36,215 nt of DNA from the IMG/VR virus record IMGVR_UViG_3300030389_002047, positions 1 to 36,215 of that record; one strand, 5' to 3'. The number at the start of each line of letters is the position of its first letter. Position 1 is the first letter of the stretch. This document shows, in pieces, positions 9,601 through 15,800 of the stretch. The notes under the pieces are model-generated. The model searched no databases. It was given only the letters and a program-made list of their open reading frames with translations, and was not told the DNA's origin. The stretch comes from a virus. The translations under genes and the position numbers were made by a program.

Positions 9601-9663
9601 AGACTTTCTATATCCCTGACTGACTGCGTGATTATATAATAGTGAAAACGCTTCTTCATTCAT
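676..9663 (-). CDS. Giant ejection/polyvalent virion protein with HEFGH metallopeptidase motif, 2995 aa
   Basis: This single 9-kb frame fills a quarter of the window. Layout: residues 3-61 hold two copies of a 30-residue motif (AV..GY....EEF..LL). About 120-600 is charged and largely helical, including a segment near 250-345 (YPTLFPKSP ... GSWKD). About 640-730 is Gly/Ala-rich and membrane-like. About 1000-1250 is Lys/Glu-rich and low-complexity. HEFGH is at 1671-1675 with EEALA at 1734-1738 as likely third zinc ligand. A long helical region follows, then a C-terminal domain with GLYIYKALAANP and two hydrophobic stretches, and a basic tail. This is the design of phage polyvalent or cargo proteins carried in the head and ejected with the genome. 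Position after the tail genes and beside two smaller internal-protein candidates agrees. The protease could mature virion proteins, cut host cell envelope, or act inside the host; the sequence does not say which. No frameshift is visible. Confidence 0.8.
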   Translation of the reverse strand: MNEEAFSLLYNHAVSQGYRKSREEFLELLNSNKEAFDLSFQFAVDEGYQKNQEEFAKLLGVTIPQEVPVVDNTIQNPQLQPEIVEVAQDNTRVNLAPEMKLYPQIPGYQPPGLPDDFPTPEEFQQAQFRDAEERFLAEQKARERELEEKYTTEQANIEVVQSPDFQSALLNTNERIFDESIESGVSFLNNQFEDYNFIFKVDEGFFDDEITVMAENGNSLQFDTDELEAAKNFMKENATPKKEETEYTDEQYTALKVMNMRKGGLLDNGRVEAYGWETKQEGGKTIVYPTLFPKSPDSNYGTRRAYWLKLSGDEALEEAKKRNEVYSFDNPKEARDFVNGSWKDENTFELYSREYFDKNADGIDYKTYKQKFDEYEKIMNTLETFEELGIESGLDIEDAEDKLDEESIELLKDSNYFVDGKQVRVTKDIIEALEKKADELSVVVQDEDLVKVREDIDLNYQKYWRDKSIRAARENQKMIEAQDALQVASLNKYGVRVENLADLDLQIPEEINDARALQLSYEAAAADRRMAAQQFEIANMWYNNKFDKSVYREWEEGWSAVTNEWDKGWARGEAADIILQMGLGLENKDSKAMAIEISKALAESKRGGQARVLNRWQKARGGLFGRETLQVLKENPLDLGMQFMAYSLSQMLPYGFELLATNVGIGTTTGATIGATGGTVAVPGIGTGVGAIGGGIVGFKTGLATGGYMIGHAMEFTNAIIDTAEAYGYDMTNPDDVTKALVNEDVWGEGAALGHKRGIPIGIVNALSFGLAGNVIKVGRTASGASKAGAFLLERVTFDPAMEATGEFLAQVVAGQDLDGKEIFAEGYGGLFSNAPAAAVSGFFNTYNNRTSKLSKDLSTPKGMLEESYGASDTRIYDWTKRMVKLKKISPELGQKIERQLGNKQTAKGLLEGEKIKNRKTATLEIMRLLDEKSKLTNTPVRKKAFKTKIKEIDARIAGIADGSIKVEPTKKTAPTYLIGKESFETKDKFMEKINALTPEEINNTEIFIGNDNETALEVNEIFNVKRDSEVDGKPKEASTVTTETAENLEVGVTPLSFTQSNKTSNFTYEENITDETKTDDEQTTGVKKVTFDFTKESKKTKKKRKGKGASVPIEETRFKNFKDVIIKKENLEDFDIEVKEVKVVPKTTKAAAAGNTIFKLKIKKKSDAKGGFAPSVEQTIVITPEDLAEVSTTTEENINPEIENEINALEELFQKNNPQFSITSPKTRNQRITQLKEEAMAQMEAMENVQDEAFELTEPAPDVPIIPIEITENTKLANKVPRIPLDDIIGKKANFLMADQLKVDEKNKLYGGPFFGLTDKNFGKVAWASINKSAVAKIVNGAIDSDISIVFNMDKSSMDSNVVLTDITIDKIIENPRINNEEIIVDIKDRLKNVVASIIPKLKGSDYHIKARAEFLEDLDKVNTLEDLKKFFSEDVTNTEFRGKAIRQIVASREQSMNIPLKIKMDNAGLYIEDIRAEIRERFTDNLPKGAMTVVVEIQDKQGNKITEATRDQAIIDRKEQKELGLTPHPNYPFFIRGKVVGILEETVPVYTVAEPLVSKLADKVFDRTSFKQAKSDILRSLQTTANESFELIPPTQTKYQQLINLLSRAFPGVEVVSSREAFDAMLENAYAKGLVIKSQITDGGTVYGAVIDGKVFLNPKHQSMNAAIHEFGHIWLNTAKTARPDLYKKGLELVSDSQYIDDIKNDTSYQRIIKEMQKEGRSQEMIDNFIKEEALATAIGDKGEAFILASKEKGFKVWLKKLFNYIKSLMGLSKKTKKDITNMTMDEFVEGVVVDLLSGEPVFAGFEANNLENTFQMMAKKDAKKSTMADIIETARQLEISDAAIRLYLRKQGFKVAEINEAMKIDTDLFSSVPQMFGNIKGGMSVGMQVFGRVMTQVKKFAKKKNSTLSEVRAKAQEILKQQPEFQELNKTLQDDLLVALDKQLAIQKNLEIANDIKNMKERTRQQKLGARQLSDLQRQMKSFIFKNMPKTKWTSPQVKKFLNNIADAKFYKDFYTVKQPDDIRMVLDNVIQMINKQNTRDSFSVFDKLLGTKLKVKASARFKGKFLPNLQDAINKLKNNIITTNPTNEEDVTTINNKITELRKEFDKIKNKNVYSVDDEINLETLQIAILYNEARLMEDTNPHKSSTLDEASTLLKELFVQGRQDFKADMEQRRLRYNEQKRKLYKDVSGLDNDFNDKKETNDALRKLNNILKRIDNKTLTKYANKLAAAFKSFFAGNFGIDVLTEQISRESTDIYSTEANKLIYDPIYRARLERDKGVVYMQDLIRSKMEEYFGRNYELTLDDFSKVTINFEANPKRAAEIKQKLETLDKKSIEFQELTNELNDMTIQLTQNQMYYIYNQGLDTANHPGLQNNELLLDSQFDLNELLKQIDAKLDPRIRRWAEWQVQEFFPSVYARYNSVYKDVYRTNMPWNSKYAGRLQRTLDQEEVGILDLKDMNNKKYQTNIGGQSTIARINNASPIQFVDGNQQLRRYIQDMENFRAYAIPLRDVNKLLNEPLIKQAMNYKVGFDIHNMIYQNLQMVANPYGKRSTGPVDKMFDKFFDITSGLYIYKALAANPTIMLKQFSSSMAFADYIGYRNWFTYGTKELRNGIGTWNKTWQEMYKNSPTLQQRYTRRDFARMFEGYNQRPSKSFFDKLNVKVPKNINEKLSRKKIDLARVVDALMWFVKSGDKGGVMGSIPAYSYFKDQFKKNNPNSTDQQAIDFALDKVTKQIITTQQDFDALNRDAYQNNRYMRLFQLFTSSPRALLRRDIQNMVGLYTKMIKLDPNAGKGSLGQNLRGVFTYHLLLPLTFQFIASGFPGIAREWRDEDDFDFIRSALLGTFNSAFIVGDLLTYIFDSMSNKPWAKPIRNIPILDQLKAVNDDYTKYKNAGSEATAEKYQFRTMVKLAELFGVPANNFAKFYENYSKILFGDVKNPGEAFLRMFNYSEYQIYGYEELKRRANTKTSSSRRTKRKRKRYSKKETEEFDWLQ
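9481..9657 (-). repeat. Two 30-residue repeats at the N-terminus of the giant protein
   Basis: The first copy (residues 3-32) contains YNHAVSQGYRKSREEFLELL and the second (33-61) contains FQFAVDEGYQKNQEEFAKLL. Shared positions are AV, GY, EEF and LL at the same spacing. This is a helical hairpin-like duplication at the very start of the protein, perhaps a docking or packaging signal for the head; that role is inference. Confidence 0.7.
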
Positions 9664-9676
9664 CCTTTTTCTTTAT

Positions 9677-11545
9677 TTAAAAACCGCTAAAACTTCCATC
9701 AGGGTTATTGGTTGTTATGAAATCATCATTAAACTCTTGTCCGAAGAATATAGTCTCTTTTCTTCCCATACCACTAACTTGGTTTTTTTGGTCTGTGATA
9801 TCTTGTGAGGCAAATACACTCTCACTTTCATCGCTTAATAAATCAAGAGCTGCCGCTATAGAATCAGCATCATCACTTTCATATGTTGCAATGATTTTGC
9901 CATCAGGGTCTTTGACTTCCCCATCATCTACTGTATAGCCGGGCAATCTTAGTTCTACTAATAAATTAGTAAGCCTTCCATCTACATTTCCACTATCGTT
10001 AGCCATTTCAGCAGGGTCGTATTGTGCTGTCGCAGTATCCACAAATGCTCTTCTATAAGTTTGAGCAGGGGACTCACCATCCTCCCTGATTTTTTGTGTT
10101 CTTCCTATTCCTGTTTCGTTGAATGAAATTCTTTCTTTATATTGTGCATCAGTTTCATTTTTAAGTCTTGGTATATTAAGTCCTTGGTTTAATACATCTC
10201 CCACATTGTCAGTAATTTTAACTTTATTAATAAGTTCCGTTACAAACTCTCTCATGTCTTTCAACTGATTATCTGCTGTTTTAAAATTAACAGTTTCTGT
10301 GCTTCCGTCAGCAAACTGTACTCTTACACCCTTGGAAGTTCTATCTATATAGTTTATAATCAATGAGGGGTCTTTAGTGTCTTTATTAAGGTCTTTGACA
10401 AACCCAAGAGTCGACTCAATACCTGCATTATCATCGTAATATAATTTTGCCAACTCTGTGTATGTTTTTCGTTGAGCATCTCTGTTCACTTTACTTTCAG
10501 GTTCGAAACCTCTTCTACTTGTTGAAGTAGTTATTTCTTTATTTATTGAAGCATCTATTTGTCCTTTGATGTGTTCTTTTGCTGCCTCTTTTTGTTTTTC
10601 AGTTAAAACAGGTACTCCTCTAGCAGATTTTGATGTATCAATAAATATTATATTATCATCCTTCTTGGCTGCAGGGTCTTTACTAAAAGTATATGGTTGA
10701 CCGTTGGGAGCCATCAAGCCTTCGTCAGTTAAAATAGATACAACATCCCATTCATTCACCATAAATCTTGCTGTGGTTTCATCTCTCCATTGTTGGTATA
10801 ATTTTATTTCTTCTTCATCACCATACTTGCCGCCTTGGGACCTAGTTTTTATTAGGTACTCTAAATCTCCCTCGCCACCATACTGCATTTTTAGTGAATC
10901 TATTATACCAAGTCTTGACTTGTCAGTTTCGATAGCTTTTTGTAAATCAAAATTATCATATTGAGAATTTAGTGCGGCAGTCATTTGGTTGACAGTCATA
11001 AATTGATTTGGGTCTCCATCCATTTTTCCATCTTCCCAATGACCAATAGAAACCATACCATTGTTCTGATTAATTAATGCTTTTGTGTTTTGGATATTAT
11101 AAAGACCTCCTATTTGGTCCATCTCCCATCCTTCATATGCTTGAGATTCACCATTTTTTTGCCTTTCCATTTTAAGCTTATATACTTCTTCGTATTTTTT
11201 AGCCATACCATAAATCTTGTCGGTTGAATCATTTAGATTGGCTGCTATTAAAGAGTATTGTCTAGGTTGTAAAAGACCGGCTTTCAAAGCACGATTGGCT
11301 GCCAACATAGCAGCAGAACCATCAGCCGCAAATTGAGCAGCAAACTCATTTGCTTCAGTATAAGTACCTGAAGGGGCATTAGCAAGTCGTTCTTGCATTT
11401 CACGAGCTGCTTTGTCAAGCTCGTCTTTTTTTGCTTGTCTTCCTGCAATTTCTGCTTGTAGAGTATCTGTAAAGACCGATGCGACTGCTGACCAATCTAT
11501 TTGACTATCTACCTGTCTGTCTACATATCCGTATCCTGTGCTCAT
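9677..11545 (-). CDS. Probable internal virion (ejection) protein, 622 aa
   Basis: The family is not recognised by name. The product is soluble, acidic and mostly helical in its first half (start MSTGYGYVDRQVDSQIDWSA, then Ala/Lys/Glu-rich helices to about residue 125), with mixed alpha/beta character later and an acidic C-terminal third ending in NPDGSFSGF. I see no enzyme motif, signal peptide or membrane segment. The ATG lies one base after the stop of the 339-residue gene, and the giant gene follows 13 bases later. A long helical protein in this position is what ejection/cargo proteins look like in crAss-like and T7-like phages. A tail-lumen or scaffold role is an alternative. The only support for the role is position and composition. 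Confidence 0.6.
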   Translation of the reverse strand: MSTGYGYVDRQVDSQIDWSAVASVFTDTLQAEIAGRQAKKDELDKAAREMQERLANAPSGTYTEANEFAAQFAADGSAAMLAANRALKAGLLQPRQYSLIAANLNDSTDKIYGMAKKYEEVYKLKMERQKNGESQAYEGWEMDQIGGLYNIQNTKALINQNNGMVSIGHWEDGKMDGDPNQFMTVNQMTAALNSQYDNFDLQKAIETDKSRLGIIDSLKMQYGGEGDLEYLIKTRSQGGKYGDEEEIKLYQQWRDETTARFMVNEWDVVSILTDEGLMAPNGQPYTFSKDPAAKKDDNIIFIDTSKSARGVPVLTEKQKEAAKEHIKGQIDASINKEITTSTSRRGFEPESKVNRDAQRKTYTELAKLYYDDNAGIESTLGFVKDLNKDTKDPSLIINYIDRTSKGVRVQFADGSTETVNFKTADNQLKDMREFVTELINKVKITDNVGDVLNQGLNIPRLKNETDAQYKERISFNETGIGRTQKIREDGESPAQTYRRAFVDTATAQYDPAEMANDSGNVDGRLTNLLVELRLPGYTVDDGEVKDPDGKIIATYESDDADSIAAALDLLSDESESVFASQDITDQKNQVSGMGRKETIFFGQEFNDDFITTNNPDGSFSGF

Positions 11546-11546
11546 A

Positions 11547-12566
11547 TTACGATAAACCTAAAACTTTTTTTATTTCTTCATCAGTCATAAGAACTTTTTC
11601 CTGTTTACCATCTTTGGTAATTGTTTTCATAAATCTCTCATCCCCTGAAGCTTTTGCTTGTTGAATTTTTAATTGCGTTGAAGTTTGTGCAGGATTATTT
11701 GGGTCTCCAACTCCTAAGTTTTGCTGAAGATTATATGTTTGTAAGAAATTAGTACCCATTAAATTTTGTCTTTGTTCATTACTTAAATTTCTACCTAATT
11801 TTCTAAAGGTACGAGTATCTAGGTTTGAAACTAAATCTTGGTCAGTAAGGTCTATACTCTTTTTTACTTTGTCTCCAAATAAACCGGGTAGAAATTTTCC
11901 CTCTCTTATAGTAAAGTCAACAGTACCACTATCTTTTAAGGCTTGTGTTTGGTCTGCTGTATAGACTGTATCTCCAATAGCCATTTGTTGAGCATCTAAA
12001 TTTTGTGAATAAAGAGGTACTATCTGAGCTGCTGATGTTAAAGCATTAGCTGCTCCTTGAAATCCCTCCATCATTGCCTTATTAGCTAACGCTTCTTGAT
12101 TTGCGGCTTGAGCTTGAAATCCTTGAACCTCTCCTAAGTCTAGTTGAACATTGAGGTCTCTTAGTCTAGCATCTTCTTCGGCAACCAACTTATCTAGATT
12201 TGACATCTCTTTACCCATTTGAGTTCTTATCTGTCCTTGTGCGGCATCTTGAGCAACTTCTAATCTTCCGGCAGTAGCAGCGACACCTCTTTGGTCTCCT
12301 TCTCTTGCGGCTTCTAATGCTGTTGCTCCCTGTTGAAGTGCTGCTTCACGAGCTAATTCATATGGTTCCTTTTGTATTGCTAATTCATCTAGATAATTAA
12401 TCTCTAGTCTTTTTCTTGCCAAACGCATAGCTTCTGCAGCTTTACTCTCAGCATCTCTTGCAGCTCTTTTGGCTTTAGCTCCTTGAGCAAAAGATATACC
12501 TGCTCCGGTAGCACCAATTCCTGCACTTACTATTGCCGCTATTCCGGCTGCTCCTAATCCTGACAT
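11547..12566 (-). CDS. Internal virion protein, membrane-active N-terminus plus coiled coil, 339 aa
   Basis: The N-terminus (residues about 4-30, GLGAAGIAAIVSAGIGATGA...) is a Gly/Ala-rich hydrophobic segment with the look of a membrane-inserting helix. It is followed by a long Ala/Arg/Glu/Gln-rich coiled coil (about 30-180) and a more globular C-terminal part rich in Asn and Gln. This arrangement recalls T7 gp14-type internal proteins, which form the outer-membrane part of the DNA ejection channel. The likeness is in architecture, not in specific residues. Its start lies 13 bases inside the end of the cupin gene, and the 622-residue gene follows after one base, so the three are co-translated. 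A tail-needle protein is a possible alternative. Confidence 0.6.
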   Translation of the reverse strand: MSGLGAAGIAAIVSAGIGATGAGISFAQGAKAKRAARDAESKAAEAMRLARKRLEINYLDELAIQKEPYELAREAALQQGATALEAAREGDQRGVAATAGRLEVAQDAAQGQIRTQMGKEMSNLDKLVAEEDARLRDLNVQLDLGEVQGFQAQAANQEALANKAMMEGFQGAANALTSAAQIVPLYSQNLDAQQMAIGDTVYTADQTQALKDSGTVDFTIREGKFLPGLFGDKVKKSIDLTDQDLVSNLDTRTFRKLGRNLSNEQRQNLMGTNFLQTYNLQQNLGVGDPNNPAQTSTQLKIQQAKASGDERFMKTITKDGKQEKVLMTDEEIKKVLGLS

Positions 12567-13096
12567 AATTCTAAAGCTTTATTTATAATTTCTTTTGGCA
12601 GTTCCACAAATGAATCTGCGTAAATTTCTTTTTCTGCATCCTCCACATTGTCTGCATCTGTTTTATAGACGCAAATCCAAGTGGTATCTTCATGTATGTA
12701 AAACACTCTTTGAGTTCCTATTTGTGTAAAAACCGTATGAGGTGCTTCAATGTCTTTTACTTCACCTTCATCATTTAAATATGAAAGCTTACCCTTGACT
12801 AAAAAAGAAGGGTGTTGTTGTTTATGAATAAAAGAAACACATATATGCCCTTGAGGCATAAATATCTCTCTTGTGTATAAACCACCTTCAAAATGATGTT
12901 TTAATGGGTAGTATTTTTTCATTAACTTTTCTTGCGGCTCACCTATTTTATGAGTAGCCGTTCCATCTACAGAGCTTATCAAGTGTTTAAATGCCTCTAT
13001 CTTTTCCCATAATAATCCACGGTGATGATGTACTGCATTTAAAATCTGTTCAGGTCTATAAGTTTTTTTTCTTTTAGTCAAAGATAATACACCCAT
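12554..13096 (-). CDS. Cupin-fold phage protein, 180 aa
   Basis: The central region from GGLYTREIFMPQGH through IHKQQHPSFLVKGKLS to TVFTQIGTQRVFYIHEDTTW has the strand pattern of a small cupin barrel. The signs are an entry strand ending in a Gly turn, an H.....HPSF.V.G first half-motif, and a P.....IGT.R..Y.HED second half-motif. Related cupin-like proteins sit among virion genes in many podoviruses. Possible metal-binding residues are the histidines in HKQQH and in YIHED. The N-terminal 60 residues are helical and basic, the C-terminal 30 helical and acidic. It may be a small structural or assembly protein or a sugar/metal-binding enzyme; the sequence cannot decide. It overlaps the next gene by 13 bases, and a TATCTTTGTA promoter box lies directly upstream. 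Confidence 0.68.
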   Translation of the reverse strand: MGVLSLTKRKKTYRPEQILNAVHHHRGLLWEKIEAFKHLISSVDGTATHKIGEPQEKLMKKYYPLKHHFEGGLYTREIFMPQGHICVSFIHKQQHPSFLVKGKLSYLNDEGEVKDIEAPHTVFTQIGTQRVFYIHEDTTWICVYKTDADNVEDAEKEIYADSFVELPKEIINKALELCQD

Positions 13097-13102
13097 ATTA
13101 AT

Positions 13103-13112
13103 TACAAAGATA
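13103..13112 (-). promoter_or_regulatory. Probable -7 promoter box before the cupin gene
   Basis: Read on the minus strand this is TATCTTTGTA, the same 10 bases found before the 77-residue gene and the ring gene. I see no clear TTTG 17-23 bases upstream. Only about 8 bases lie between the box and the ATG at 13096, so a transcript from here would be leaderless or nearly so. Confidence 0.4.
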
Positions 13113-13118
13113 CTAAAA

Positions 13119-13994
13119 TTAAGGAAAAGATTTCATGACCTCCGATTCTACCACAAATAACTCTGATGCCGTATTGGCTTCTATCTCTAATTGAAATATG
13201 CCATAATGTCCGAGTATACCATGTGATTCAGCGACAGGATTCTTTAGTGTAAAGAAAAATGACCCAATCTGTATAGGAAGAGGTGCTGTTGGTTGAGGTG
13301 CAGGATATGTTCCTGCGTTGGTACTATTAACAATAATACCTGCAAGAGGTGAGCCTGTAAATGATGAGTCCATTGCAGTTCCTACTAGCGTTCCTAAGAA
13401 AATAATATCAGCACCATTTTTAAAATAAACAAAGTCACCCAAGTTATATAAACTCCCCAATGGTTTATCTATATCAAATAATATAAATATAGCAGCAGGG
13501 TCTGTTTGGTCTGTATCTATACTTTGACCAATACCATTTATACTTCTTAAATTTAAATTTGCACCCACCGGTATGGATGCACTTGCACCAACACCACCCG
13601 TAGGGCTGTTGCTTCTTAAGAATGCAAACCATGCTCCTTCTTTTTTCACAAAGTAATCTGCGTCTATTTCTCCATATATCTGTATGTCTGATGTAAACTT
13701 TGCAGACCACGCATCATCTCCCTCTAAGTTTAGGGTTTTGAATATTTTATTTTCTAGCGGTTGGTCATTAAATACACTTTCAATTTGAGCCGGAAACTGT
13801 TCTCCATAGTATTCATTCCTAGTGTCGTTGGTATTATGCCTATATAGATTTCCATTTTTAAATGTATACAAGAACTGATTCATACCAATAATATAATCAG
13901 GGTTGTAAGAATAGAAAGATGGAAAACCTTGTGAGTCTTCACTATAAGTAATTGTTCTTTTAAATTCTTCGGTTATAGGAGTATAAGTTGGCAT
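13119..13994 (-). CDS. Beta-rich tail structural protein, 291 aa
   Basis: The first 100 residues carry a run I associate with tail proteins of Bacteroidota phages. GFPSFYSYNPDYIIGMNQFL, then TFKNGNLYRH, then a YYGEQFPAQIESVFNDQP segment and KIFKTLNLEG form a beta-propeller-like or beta-sandwich module that usually occurs in large tail proteins and here stands alone. The rest is a beta-rich domain with Gly/Pro loops ending in ESEVMKSFP. It has no signal peptide or membrane segment. It directly follows the 312-residue gene (one base between stop and start), downstream of the large tail protein, so it probably adds to the tail tip or to tail fibres. The exact role is unknown. The motif makes a structural role fairly secure. 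Confidence 0.68.
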   Translation of the reverse strand: MPTYTPITEEFKRTITYSEDSQGFPSFYSYNPDYIIGMNQFLYTFKNGNLYRHNTNDTRNEYYGEQFPAQIESVFNDQPLENKIFKTLNLEGDDAWSAKFTSDIQIYGEIDADYFVKKEGAWFAFLRSNSPTGGVGASASIPVGANLNLRSINGIGQSIDTDQTDPAAIFILFDIDKPLGSLYNLGDFVYFKNGADIIFLGTLVGTAMDSSFTGSPLAGIIVNSTNAGTYPAPQPTAPLPIQIGSFFFTLKNPVAESHGILGHYGIFQLEIEANTASELFVVESEVMKSFP

Positions 13995-13995
13995 A

Positions 13996-14934
13996 TTAAC
14001 AAGGAGTATAAGAAGTTATTACATGGTTTTGGTCTATATCAATCAATGCAGTTGATGCACCTAGATTTATAACATAATCATTTCCGGGTGGAAATCCTAT
14101 CTCGCCATTTGCATCGGAAAAAGCAAATTCATTTATTGCAGGGCTACCCGGTGTTCCACCTATGTTGGGTGCTGCGTAAACTGTATCAGGGAAAGAAGCT
14201 ACACTACAATCTGAATTAGGTGCAGAAATAGGAGTTGGCGTTAATGCCACAGGACAATTGACTGTTGCATCCCATGCAGTAGTCGCACCCGGAGGTCCAA
14301 ACACTCTTAGCGTTATGGTTGTAAACGCAACACTTGTTCTTGGAATTACTATAGTAACATCACCCGGTCCTGTATTGGGTGTTAAATTAACATCAGCACT
14401 TGAGCCTGTTACTACACCATTTGTATTGGTGGGTGTATTAGGAAAGTTTCCATTGGCATCTGCCAAATAAAAATCTTGCCCTGTATATCCTCCTGCATTT
14501 AATGTGGGACCAATATTATTTGCACCTGAAGCATTACTAGCCCCTAAAAAATTATATGTGCTTCCGCTACCAACAAATCCAAATTGAGGACTTGTAGCGG
14601 TATTAAAAACTTGATTACCAAAAACACAACTAATACCGTCAACAACATTTGCCGGGTCAAAATAAACAATTATAGCACCGATGTCATTACCTATACCATA
14701 AGATATTTCGTAAAGACCGTTAGCACCGTTAAAAGTTAAAGCACTTCCACATGGCGTAACACAAGAAGGACACGCCACTACAGGACCTAAGACACCACCT
14801 ATTTGTTGTCTATAGTTTACCGAATCGGAATACCAACCGTCTGCTGCTGCAGTTGTTAAAGTAGCATCTGTAAAAACAGTTGTGCTAGTTGCTAAAGTTG
14901 GTCCGTCTAAAAAAAATGTTCCTAATGTTGCCAT
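13996..14934 (-). CDS. Beta-rich, Ser/Thr/Asn/Gly-rich tail appendage protein, 312 aa
   Basis: The start, MATLGTFFLDGPTLATSTTV followed by FTDATLTTAAADGWYSD, is a short module seen at the ends of phage tail and adhesin proteins. After a cysteine-containing strand (ACPSCVTPCGS) the sequence is a typical extracellular beta-sandwich composition with many Asn, Thr, Gly and Pro. Six cysteines, including two tight pairs and the final residue, suggest disulfides. It sits 10 bases after the 1802-residue tail gene, whose C-terminus is also cysteine-rich, so the two may work together at the tail tip in receptor binding. No catalytic motif is seen. The function is inferred from composition and position only. 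Confidence 0.6.
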   Translation of the reverse strand: MATLGTFFLDGPTLATSTTVFTDATLTTAAADGWYSDSVNYRQQIGGVLGPVVACPSCVTPCGSALTFNGANGLYEISYGIGNDIGAIIVYFDPANVVDGISCVFGNQVFNTATSPQFGFVGSGSTYNFLGASNASGANNIGPTLNAGGYTGQDFYLADANGNFPNTPTNTNGVVTGSSADVNLTPNTGPGDVTIVIPRTSVAFTTITLRVFGPPGATTAWDATVNCPVALTPTPISAPNSDCSVASFPDTVYAAPNIGGTPGSPAINEFAFSDANGEIGFPPGNDYVINLGASTALIDIDQNHVITSYTPC

Positions 14935-14944
14935 AATTATATTA

Positions 14945-15800
14945 TTATTCAGGTGTTATACATCCGCAATTTATGAATGTTATTGATAATTTTATAAGTG
15001 CTACAGATGATAAAACAGAATCGGCTCTCATACAGATGGTACTACTTGAACCTCCCGGAAGTATAAGATTAATTGAATTGCCCTGACAATCCAAATAAGT
15101 TATTGTTACCTGTTCTGCGTTTCCGTTGAATACATCATAGGTTCCACAAGCAGCACTACAAGTACCATTAGCAAAAGATTGAGCTACTTCTGTGGCTACT
15201 TGATTTGTTGTTCCAATAACCTCGTAAATACACCCTGCGTTACCAACACCTGCTAATGTTACGAAATCACCAATAGTAACCGCAGACAAAGGTATATTAT
15301 TTTGTGCTATAACAGTTATTATTTCGGCTGTAACATTGTTTGTCTTATATATATCACATCTCTCTAGTATTAAATTCAATGAAGAACATCCACAATCTGT
15401 GTAATTAATTACAGGGTTTCCTTGGTCAACAGATATAACTCTCGCACAATAAGTTCTTTCTTCAGTTTGAGGGATTTCTTCTGTAAATGTGTTACCCGAA
15501 GAATCTGTGATTGTTATTATTGCATCAGCTCCTGTAGCTGTTACCGTATAAGTTCCGGCACTTTGATTACAATTTGTTTGACTTACTATAATATTATTCA
15601 CAGTATGTGTTGCTCCGTCTTGAACCTCTTCTCCAACTCTGTATTCACAATCATTGCTGACGCCTGTTATCGTCACAAATGTATTTAATGTTACACCGTT
15701 AGTCGGTGGTATTACTACCGTATCAGGACTTCCGGATGTGTTACCTATAGTGATTCCGCCTGATGTATATTTTCTACATAGAGTAGCAACTCTATTTGAA
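14945..15800 (-). repeat. Tandem cysteine-rich modules at the C-terminus of the 1802-aa protein
   Basis: Two modules of about 140 residues share a layout. The first has CEYRVGEE, then GTYTVTATGADAIITITDSSG, then TYCARVISV, and ends YTDCGC. The second has CIYEVIGT, then CGTYDVFNGNAEQVTITYLD, then TICMRADSV, and ends FINCGC. A further CCGC lies just before the first. The cysteines recur at matching positions, which suggests internal disulfides and a duplicated beta-sandwich. Confidence 0.68.

Noticed and set aside
13474-13710. A 78-codon minus-strand frame rich in Cys, Arg and Lys inside the 291-residue gene.
   Set aside because: It overlaps a well-supported tail gene on the same strand in another frame and its composition is that of an out-of-frame reading.
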